In this document: positions 27,216 to 33,436 of the stretch, in pieces
Position numbering within the stretch: position 1 is the stretch's first letter
How the letters are laid out: each line of letters begins with the position of its first letter
Notes under the pieces: generated by a model
What the model was told of the DNA's origin: nothing
The model's input: only the letters and a program-made list of their open reading frames with translations
The model's database searches: none
Source: an uncultured Legionella sp.
Lineage (GTDB): Bacteria > Pseudomonadota > Gammaproteobacteria > Legionellales > Legionellaceae
Assembly: GCF_937871865.1 (NCBI RefSeq)
Contig: NZ_CALMPD010000025.1
Location: 1 to 33,436, forward strand
Direction: 5' to 3'
DNA length: 33,436 bases
Made by a program: the position numbers and the translations under genes

Positions 27216-28437
27216 TAGATTTCCAAATGTTTAGTAGGTGTTCAACACATGCCACCCGGCGTGCATGTAAAGCGTCCTTGATACCTTTTCCTTCATAGCC
27301 TTCAGTTATTAATTCTTGGGGATTTATTTTAACGCATTCAGATAAAATATCAGACCATAATTGAATTTGCGTGTATTGTACCGGTTTGCCACATCCTTTG
27401 GCATCCGCTTCACAAGCTAGAAGCATGCTTTTAAAAATTTGTGGGCGTCTAAATGCATCCGTTCGTTCTAATATTTTAACGACTGTACTTGCTCGTAATT
27501 CAAAAAGTCGATGTACAGTTAAATGATAGCGTGCAACCAAGCTACTCAGGATACGATAATCATTAGGTATTCGCAATCGCGAGCACATGGCATCGATCAC
27601 CTCAACGCCACTCTCTTCATGGCGGTAGTGTTTGGGCCATTCGTGAACAGGAGTCAGAGCCTTACCTAAATCATGGACCAGTGCGGCAAAACGAATCACC
27701 GGATCACTACTTGCGGCTACTGCCGCCTGCAATACCAACAAGCTATGAATCCCACTGTCAATTTCATGATGATACTGATATGGGTTGGGCACGCCAAACA
27801 AATTATTTAATTCTGGGAGAATAACTCGAAGGGCATCACAAGAACGCAAAGTAATAATAAATTGCTCCGGATTTTTTTCTTCCAGACTTCGCTGCATTTC
27901 CTGCCAAACTCGCTCAGGTACCAAATGAGCTAATTCTCCGCGCTTAACCATTGCATACATTAACGAACGTGTTTCATTTGCCAGCCGAAAACCAAGAGAG
28001 TAAAAACGCGCGGCAAAACGTGCTACACGCAACACTCGAACGGGATCTTCAATAAAAGCAGGAGAAACATGACGTAAAATTTTGTTGTCTATATCCGTTT
28101 GACCATTATAAGGATCGATTATAGCTCCTTCATCATCCATCGCCATTGCATTTATCGTTAAATCACGGCGAGCTAAATCTTCTTCCAACGTTACAGTCGT
28201 TCTAAAATCACATTCAAAGCCATAATATCCAGGAGCTGATTTCCTTTCAGTCCGTGCCAAGGCATATTCCTCATTCGTTTTCGGATGCAAAAATACAGGG
28301 AAATCACGACCTACCCGTCTGTAATTCAAATGCAACAATTCTTCTGGTGTAGAACCAACCACGACCCAATCACGTTCCTTTACAGGAATACCAAGTAATT
28401 GATCTCGAACTGCACCACCCACCAAGTAGACTTTCAT
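27205..28437 (-). CDS. cca: Multifunctional CCA-adding enzyme / tRNA nucleotidyltransferase
   Basis: Adds or repairs the 3' CCA of tRNAs. About 410 residues from the ATG at 28437 ([16 protein letters not shown]), matching the E. coli start; earlier in-frame codons up to 28482 run into a TATAAT box. The class II nucleotidyltransferase site reads Glu21-Arg-Asp23 where E. coli has Asp-Arg-Asp, an accepted variant. [18 protein letters not shown] and [15 protein letters not shown] follow. The C-terminal half has the HD phosphohydrolase motif (LVHDLGKAL) of the multifunctional gammaproteobacterial type. First gene of cca-orn-queH. Confidence 0.96.
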   Translation of the reverse strand: MKVYLVGGAVRDQLLGIPVKERDWVVVGSTPEELLHLNYRRVGRDFPVFLHPKTNEEYALARTERKSAPGYYGFECDFRTTVTLEEDLARRDLTINAMAMDDEGAIIDPYNGQTDIDNKILRHVSPAFIEDPVRVLRVARFAARFYSLGFRLANETRSLMYAMVKRGELAHLVPERVWQEMQRSLEEKNPEQFIITLRSCDALRVILPELNNLFGVPNPYQYHHEIDSGIHSLLVLQAAVAASSDPVIRFAALVHDLGKALTPVHEWPKHYRHEESGVEVIDAMCSRLRIPNDYRILSSLVARYHLTVHRLFELRASTVVKILERTDAFRRPQIFKSMLLACEADAKGCGKPVQYTQIQLWSDILSECVKINPQELITEGYEGKGIKDALHARRVACVEHLLNIWKSNEK

Positions 28438-28481
28438 TAAAGATGATTTACCTTCATACTGTATCATTAACAAACGCACCA

Positions 28482-28487
28482 ATTATA
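28482..28487 (-). promoter_or_regulatory. Likely -10 box of cca operon
   Basis: TATAAT on the minus strand with a weak TTACTC 17 bp upstream, giving a leader of about 38 nt before the cca ATG at 28437. The region is shared with the rsgA promoter, since the two genes diverge only 65 bp apart. Confidence 0.45.
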
Positions 28488-28502
28488 GTATAGATCGACA
28501 CC

Positions 28503-29477
28503 ATGAGTAAAAGACGAATTAATAAACAACAATCTGCCCGAATTGAAAAAATTCAACAAACCTATCAGGAAAACAAAGAAAATAATCTGGATTCTTTAGC
28601 AGATGGATTAGTCATCACGCGTTTTAGCAGACATGTTGAGATTGAAGACAATGAAGGCAATCGTATACGTTGTTCGATACGGCCTAATCTAGATACATTG
28701 GTAGCAGGAGACCGAGTGATATGGCAAACCGAAGGAACGAAACAAGGTGTAGTCGTCAGCTTGTATCCACGAGGAAGTATTCTTGCACGCCCCACAGCAA
28801 CCGGTTTAAAAAAACCAGTTGCCGCCAATATTACTCAACTGATCATTGTCTTCGCTCCCAAACCTGAAATCAGCTGGCCATTACTGGATAGTTACCTCAT
28901 CATGGCAGAAACTCTGCGTCTACATGCGATTATCTTATTAAATAAAACCGACTTACCCTGCCAAGAACTTAAAGAACGATTATTATCTGATTATCAATCA
29001 CTGGGTTATCCTATAATTATGACAAACAGTGATGATACTGATGGTTTTAAGCAACTAACAACATGCCTCAATCATCAAATCAATGTTTTTGTAGGCCAAT
29101 CAGGGGTTGGAAAATCATCATTGATTGCCCGAGTACTTCCACATGAAAAAAACATTGCTACGAATGAAATATCAGAAGTTAGCGAATTAGGCCGTCACAC
29201 TACGAGTAACTCGCAGTATTATCATTTACCCGACGGTGGCGCGTTAATTGATTCGCCAGGAGTGCGAGAATTTAGCCTTTGGGATATAGATATACCTACT
29301 ATTGCCCAAGGTTACACTGAATTCAGGCCTTATTTAACTCGTTGTAAATATCGTAATTGCACTCATATTGATACACCTCACTGTGCGATTATAGAAGGAG
29401 TTGCAAACGGTGAGCTTTCTCAAAGAAGATATGATAATTTTATTAAACTGTGTACACAATTTAGTAAAGCGAAATAG
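28503..29477 (+). CDS. rsgA: Small ribosomal subunit biogenesis GTPase RsgA
   Basis: A circularly permuted GTPase that checks late 30S assembly. The 324 residues show an N-terminal OB fold (about 35-100), the G4 motif NKTD (147-150) ahead of the P-loop GQSGVGKSS (198-206), switch region Thr233/Thr234, G3 DSPG (250-253), and the C-terminal zinc site Cys281, Cys286, His288, Cys294. The permuted motif order is diagnostic. Diverges from cca. Confidence 0.97.
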   Translation: MSKRRINKQQSARIEKIQQTYQENKENNLDSLADGLVITRFSRHVEIEDNEGNRIRCSIRPNLDTLVAGDRVIWQTEGTKQGVVVSLYPRGSILARPTATGLKKPVAANITQLIIVFAPKPEISWPLLDSYLIMAETLRLHAIILLNKTDLPCQELKERLLSDYQSLGYPIIMTNSDDTDGFKQLTTCLNHQINVFVGQSGVGKSSLIARVLPHEKNIATNEISEVSELGRHTTSNSQYYHLPDGGALIDSPGVREFSLWDIDIPTIAQGYTEFRPYLTRCKYRNCTHIDTPHCAIIEGVANGELSQRRYDNFIKLCTQFSKAK

Positions 29478-29556
29478 CGGTGATGGTGTGCAACAATCAT
29501 TTAACATCAAATAAAAGAAATGAGGTTATCTTGACTGTTGCATGAACTAAATTTAA

Positions 29557-29582
29557 GAATAAAAGCCCTGAAGAAGGGCTTT
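29557..29582 (-). terminator. Intrinsic terminator of the 76-aa gene
   Basis: Stem AAAGCCCT (29562-29569) / AGGGCTTT (29575-29582), 5-nt loop, then TTTTATTC on the minus strand. It sits between longer arms ATGAACTAAA (29542-29551) and TTTAGTTCAT (29580-29589), which could form a larger alternative pairing. It lies at the stop of the minus gene and may also stop rsgA readthrough. Confidence 0.75.
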
Positions 29583-29585
29583 AGT

Positions 29586-29816
29586 TCATATGAAGTGAGT
29601 TGGATTGTTCTTCTCGTCTCTCTCATGATGAGTATCGGCAGAAACGATAGCATGTTCTGCTGTTTTAGCAATTTCTGGAGACTCTCCATTGATTACACGC
29701 TTCACTGCTTGAGTAGTCTGATAAATAGTAGTGCCCACGACAGCAGTAGCTACAGCTTCTCCAGTGTTCATTACCATTGGTTTAATTAACGACTCAGTAA
29801 AAAATCGTTGGAACAT
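29586..29816 (-). CDS. Hypothetical small protein, 76 aa
   Basis: Not recognised. The ATG at 29816 has a strong AAGGAG site 6-7 nt upstream, so it is preferred over an earlier in-frame start that would add 20 residues. The product (MFQRFFTESLIKPM...) has a moderately hydrophobic central stretch (EAVATAVVGTTIYQTTQAV) and a polar, His/Asp/Glu-rich tail. It may be membrane-associated. A dedicated terminator follows and a palindrome lies in the upstream region. A Legionella-type small orphan by context. Confidence 0.65.
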   Translation of the reverse strand: MFQRFFTESLIKPMVMNTGEAVATAVVGTTIYQTTQAVKRVINGESPEIAKTAEHAIVSADTHHERDEKNNPTHFI

Positions 29817-29870
29817 GAAATCTCCTTTTAATGTATTCACATGCTGGCGACATGCCAGAAAGTCATTATA

Positions 29871-29895
29871 GGGCAAAATAGATTATTTTTTGCCC
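29871..29895. repeat. Palindrome upstream of the 76-aa gene
   Basis: Perfect arms GGGCAAAA (29871-29878) and TTTTGCCC (29888-29895), 9-nt loop, flanked on each side by ATTATA (TATAAT on the minus strand) at 29865-29870 and 29896-29901. Could be an operator, a leader hairpin, or part of the lncP end; no T-run follows. Confidence 0.45.
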
Positions 29896-29935
29896 ATTAT
29901 AAATCATTTAATACAATATAAAAAGATTTTTTAAA

Positions 29936-31063
29936 TCACTGCGGCCTTGATGCCCCTGATTCTGATGGTTGATTATCACTTGGCTTATTTTCCAAAACAG
30001 CAGCAGCCTTGATCTTAGAAGGATTAAAAAAACCTTGTTGCGTATCAGTTATAGAAAGAGGTTGATATTTTACAGGCACAATATTTTTCAAAGGTTCACT
30101 ACCCAATGCAGACCCGATTCCCGAAACCAGAGAGAAAATACCCCCTGTTAACCCCATACGTAAAGGTAATTGTTTTATCGCATTGCTCCCAATAGCTCTT
30201 AAAGAATCCATTGGTGCTTGTGCAAAAGAATAACTTAGATTTTTTATCTCAGTAAATGCATTTGCATTATATAAAAATCCATCAGTTACTTTAGCTTTCA
30301 CCATAAGATGATCTTTAAATGAGGTGAACGGATAGGAAAAAAATGCAGCAGAGACTCCGCTTAATGCACCAGCCGTAAAATGAGCAGCTTGCATGTCTTG
30401 GAATGGCATCATTTTGACAAACCTTTCCTCTAATACACAAAGTGACGTAAAATTAACAATCCCCGCACAATACCTAGGAGTAAAACCACCAAACATTAAT
30501 CTGCTCGTGTTATGAGGATTCTTCCATTTGAAATTATCTGGTAACAAACCTGGAACTTTCCTCAATTGCGATAATGACTCAGGTATTTGGGTTACAAGAA
30601 TATCTCCAAACGCCATAGATAATACATAGCCTAATTTTGCGGAGGACAATTTTTGACTTTTTCCTTCCTCTTTGCTCATACCTTCTTCAATAGGTTTACT
30701 GTTCTTTGCACCTGTGACATAGGCAGTTCGTACTGCAGAACCCGACAAAGAAGCAGCAGTTCCGGCATATAAAGCTCTCATGAAGCCCAGTACTCCGCCA
30801 TTATAAGGGGGTATCAATGCACCATTTTTTGCAAGATTAACCAAAACGGTTTTCACTGGGCTCTGAACCACAACTATTGCAGCACTGGTTGCCAAGGCGA
30901 CAATGGAAAAGTTTAATACCTGCCAACTGTACTCATGTGCTTGCTGAAATGTAGGCATCAATTTATGGTTTATTGACGAATTTGCAAATCCTTCTGCAGA
31001 TGATGTTGATTGTGCTTTAGATGATCCATCGTCTAGAATTGATTTATCAGATTTGCTATTCAT
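29936..31063 (-). CDS. lncP: Mitochondrial-carrier-like protein, probable LncP-type Dot/Icm effector
   Basis: A 375-residue protein with the threefold mitochondrial carrier layout, a eukaryotic family not native to bacteria. Carrier-like proline motifs: QSPVKTVLVN (67-76), TQIPESLSQLRK (158-169), SYPFTSFKDHLM (243-254) and APMDSLRA (283-290), some degenerate. AGALSGVSAAFFSYPF matches a carrier odd-numbered helix. L. pneumophila LncP is a Dot/Icm-secreted nucleotide carrier placed in host mitochondria; identity here is by resemblance and memory. The long polar N-terminus (1-45) and Ser/Pro-rich C-terminal tail are accessory. A PmrA-like box marks its promoter. Confidence 0.78.
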   Translation of the reverse strand: MNSKSDKSILDDGSSKAQSTSSAEGFANSSINHKLMPTFQQAHEYSWQVLNFSIVALATSAAIVVVQSPVKTVLVNLAKNGALIPPYNGGVLGFMRALYAGTAASLSGSAVRTAYVTGAKNSKPIEEGMSKEEGKSQKLSSAKLGYVLSMAFGDILVTQIPESLSQLRKVPGLLPDNFKWKNPHNTSRLMFGGFTPRYCAGIVNFTSLCVLEERFVKMMPFQDMQAAHFTAGALSGVSAAFFSYPFTSFKDHLMVKAKVTDGFLYNANAFTEIKNLSYSFAQAPMDSLRAIGSNAIKQLPLRMGLTGGIFSLVSGIGSALGSEPLKNIVPVKYQPLSITDTQQGFFNPSKIKAAAVLENKPSDNQPSESGASRPQ

Positions 31064-31108
31064 AATGTACCTTTATATTTTACTGTAACCTTGTTGTAAC
31101 AGCCCTGA

Positions 31109-31141
31109 ATTATAAAGAATAATTATTAACCAAATATTAAC
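31109..31141 (-). promoter_or_regulatory. PmrA-like tandem box and -10 of the lncP-like gene
   Basis: On the minus strand a direct repeat GTTAATATT-TG-GTTAATAAT lies at 31122-31141, the TTAAT half-sites 11 bp apart (one helical turn). A TATAAT follows at 31109-31114. The repeat covers the -35 region, as expected for an OmpR-family activator. It fits the tandem PmrA site described for Legionella effector genes as I recall it (cTTAATATT, 2-nt gap). Inference. Confidence 0.55.
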
Positions 31142-31180
31142 AATATCCGATAATTAGCAAGAAAATATAATAAATATGTT

Positions 31181-33115
31181 TTAACTAGGAGCACCTAAAT
31201 AATCGATTACGCGAGCACTATTTTGCGCACTTTCAATTTCCGCCACAGTTAAAATTGGACGAGTTATATTTACAAAGAAAAGAACCATTTTTTCCATTAA
31301 CTTAGGTTCTATTTTTTTTCGAGAATCATTTAAAGCCAGCTTAAATGCCTCAATTACGCATTTAACATGTCGAAACTCGGATGTAGACAAAACAAATTGA
31401 GGGGTTTTCGCTCGATGAACGGTCGTATAAAACTGGAGAGAACCTCCAGAATGGAGTACAGACAGGTTCTCTAAACGAGAAGCAATATGTCGTGCACAAT
31501 TATCCAGGAATTTATTCTTGGCATCTTCCAAACGATACCAGGGCATTATCATCTTCAAATGAATTTTATCTTCTAAACTCATCTTCTTAAAAAGATCCAT
31601 AAATAGGATATTAACGCGAAAACGCTTCAATAAATCATTAGCATTTTGTACGTATGTGTGCACTAATTTATCTAAAAATAAGTCAATATCAGGAGATATA
31701 CTCCTATTACATGGTTTAAAATCTAATAATGACTGCAGTAATATTTCAGGTTCATTCCAAATGACATCAATTTTACTCAATTTTCCCTGCCCTACAAGCT
31801 GATACCAACGGGTGATCGACTTGATTTCGGTACACCAGGAAAAAATATTAAATTCAACTGGAGCATGATTAAAATAAACATCGTAAACTTTTGAATACGC
31901 GGCTAATAGCTCTTTTTCACTATTTTGCTCTATTGCATGTAAAAAAGATTGATAAATTGTCGCGGCCTCAGGGAACACTTTATTTTTTTTGTCCCAAAAG
32001 CTAATGGTTTGTTCCGTAAATGTCCACAGTTCAAACGATGTCGTCAACAATGACACGATTAAAGCATAACATTGATGTAATTTGTCATTTGCGTTTTCAC
32101 AAGCGATAGTATTTGTAGTGACGCTGTTACTATAAATAATTCCCTTGCTATCTAAAGAACTATAAACAGAATCTAAGACTGGAAGCGAGCTCTTTAAGAT
32201 GGGATTGATTTGATATAACCAGACGATTAACGCATGGAACTCATCATCTAGCTCGTATTTTTGTGATTTATTTATTGCAGTTAAAAGCTCAAGTAAATAA
32301 GACTGGTTTTCCTTAAAAGGTACACGTATTCCATAAAAATAATTAATATTATTTAATTCAACAGAAGCCAAAAGATCAAAAAAATCTCTGGCGGCCTTGT
32401 TAAATATACTATAATCAGCTTTCTCGCTTTTTAATTTGTGATATTGCTCAATTAGTACTAACAAATGGGGCAATAAATACAAAAGCATTCCACCCTTTTC
32501 TTGTAGACGAGGAAATGACTTCTTTTCTAAAAAATCCCAAAAACAACTAAAAGATTCACTATTAATTGTAAATTGGCTGTTAGTTCGTGTACAAAATTTT
32601 AGTCTGGTGAGTTCTTCAACCGTTATTGGGCTTAATTTACTTTGTGAAAAGTCCCGGTGAGTAGAAAGCCTGAAATCATTATTAATTAAATGTTCACATA
32701 ACCCTCTTTTCCGATAAAGAGTTTTTCCACCGTGCCCCAAATAAAAATTTACCGGACGTTCCGTTTCTGTTAACCGGCTTAGATTATTATAATCAGCCAC
32801 ATTAGTGATTTCTGGATATAAAATTTGATAATATTTTTTTTCCGCATCAACAGCCAAATCAAACGCGAAGCCAACCAACAACTGATTTACTTTTTCATCA
32901 TTCAGTAAGCAATCATCATCAGAGTCAACTGTTTTAATAAAACGTTCTCGATATAATCGCTCTATACATTCAATATCACTACAGTCTATTATTGTATCTG
33001 GATCTTTATCATGAAATCTATTGTGCAACGAAGTACGAAATGCACTATCAAATACTGTCAGTGGAGTTAATTCATCTAACTGCTGTATAAGTAATAAAAC
33101 TCGTTTAACTAACAT
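31181..33115 (-). CDS. Hypothetical 644-aa protein, candidate effector
   Basis: Not recognised. A large, mostly helical, soluble protein with no signal peptide and no convincing membrane segment. It is rich in Leu, Lys, Asp and Asn with scattered Cys and Trp (HGGKTLYRKRGLCEHL, LYLLPHLLVLIEQYHKLKS, RWYQLVGQGKLSKID). No catalytic motif stands out. Its size, lack of operon partners and position next to an LncP-like gene fit a Legionella orphan that could be a secreted effector; that is inference. Start ATG 33115; the ribosome site is poor. TTGACA lies 55 bp upstream without a good -10. Confidence 0.7.
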   Translation of the reverse strand: MLVKRVLLLIQQLDELTPLTVFDSAFRTSLHNRFHDKDPDTIIDCSDIECIERLYRERFIKTVDSDDDCLLNDEKVNQLLVGFAFDLAVDAEKKYYQILYPEITNVADYNNLSRLTETERPVNFYLGHGGKTLYRKRGLCEHLINNDFRLSTHRDFSQSKLSPITVEELTRLKFCTRTNSQFTINSESFSCFWDFLEKKSFPRLQEKGGMLLYLLPHLLVLIEQYHKLKSEKADYSIFNKAARDFFDLLASVELNNINYFYGIRVPFKENQSYLLELLTAINKSQKYELDDEFHALIVWLYQINPILKSSLPVLDSVYSSLDSKGIIYSNSVTTNTIACENANDKLHQCYALIVSLLTTSFELWTFTEQTISFWDKKNKVFPEAATIYQSFLHAIEQNSEKELLAAYSKVYDVYFNHAPVEFNIFSWCTEIKSITRWYQLVGQGKLSKIDVIWNEPEILLQSLLDFKPCNRSISPDIDLFLDKLVHTYVQNANDLLKRFRVNILFMDLFKKMSLEDKIHLKMIMPWYRLEDAKNKFLDNCARHIASRLENLSVLHSGGSLQFYTTVHRAKTPQFVLSTSEFRHVKCVIEAFKLALNDSRKKIEPKLMEKMVLFFVNITRPILTVAEIESAQNSARVIDYLGAPS

Positions 33116-33436
33116 TAAAAATCAAGCCATCCCTATGTTAAATAAAGCACAAAATAATTGTTCAATATATGTCAACCACCTATGATACCTGAAAGATAAT
33201 AACAAGATAAGCATTTCAATGAAATAGCCCTATTTATCAAAACACTTTGTAGCCGTTCTTTGCTTACATTCGATCAGTTGAAGCAGCAAACACAAAATAC
33301 ATTCCGCTGGGCAGCACTTCGTTTAGCACCAGCCTAGTCAAACAATTAAGTAATGATAATAATTCATTCCAACACCATGTAAGCTTGCGAAGCCCGGCAA
33401 TTTGATGGCATTAAGGCACATTCGGTAAATTCAAGG
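33116..33436. other. Right-end stretch without a recognisable gene
   Basis: 321 bp of AT-rich DNA. A short plus-strand open stretch near 33220-33340 (containing FDQLKQQTQNTFRW) has no start codon and ends at TAG; it is not called. Apart from the TTGACA at 33170-33175 (minus) nothing is supported. Confidence 0.4.

Noticed and set aside
33220..33345. Short open stretch on plus with FDQLKQQTQNTFRW
   Set aside because: No start codon, ends quickly, and no recognised family; not enough to call a gene remnant.
1..33436. CRISPR arrays, insertion sequences, prophage genes or rRNA
   Set aside because: No regularly spaced repeats, transposase or integrase frames, or rRNA segments were seen in reading the window.

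Overview
The window is a 33.4 kb, AT-rich stretch of chromosome from a Legionella species (Gammaproteobacteria, Legionellales). Two things place it there: a complete lqsA-lqsR-hdeD-lqsS quorum-sensing cluster, with the phospho-acceptor residues at Asp108 of LqsR and His200 of LqsS, and a mitochondrial-carrier-like protein resembling the Dot/Icm effector LncP. The species cannot be fixed from the sequence alone.

Layout. 1-8.6 kb, all on the minus strand, is the translation block thrS-infC-rpmI-rplT-pheS-pheT-ihfA-[2Fe-2S] ferredoxin, then rplM-rpsI (rpsI runs off the left edge). infC uses an ATT start. Intrinsic terminators lie just upstream of both thrS and pheS, and a nested inverted-repeat element separates pheS from pheT. 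A tRNA-Val(GAC) lies upstream of thrS. 9-13.5 kb is accessory: a DUF167 protein, then a rightward cassette of XRE regulator, HTH-less sensor-like protein and MFS transporter. Facing it is a short leftward transcription unit with consensus promoter hexamers, palindromes and its own terminator. After that come a possible small membrane ORF, a 118-aa orphan and a TRIC-type channel.

13.5-16.2 kb (minus) holds ppiB, tgt, and a cytochrome c5-like gene overlapping dsbB. 16.3-20.9 kb is the lqs cluster: autoinducer synthase LqsA, response regulator LqsR, HdeD-like membrane protein and sensor kinase LqsS. 21.0-25.0 kb (plus) is hemC-hemD-hemX-hemY with overlapping or abutting genes. 25.1-29.5 kb holds a zinc/cation diffusion facilitator, queH-orn-cca on minus and rsgA diverging on plus. 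tgt and queH both act in tRNA queuosine modification.

29.5-33.4 kb is Legionella-type accessory DNA on the minus strand: a 76-aa small protein, the LncP-like carrier with a PmrA-like tandem box at its promoter, and a 644-aa orphan that may be an effector. The least explained parts are the control region at 9.40-9.68 kb with its facing transcript, the nested repeat between pheS and pheT, and the orphans at 12.2-12.8 and 29.6-33.1 kb.
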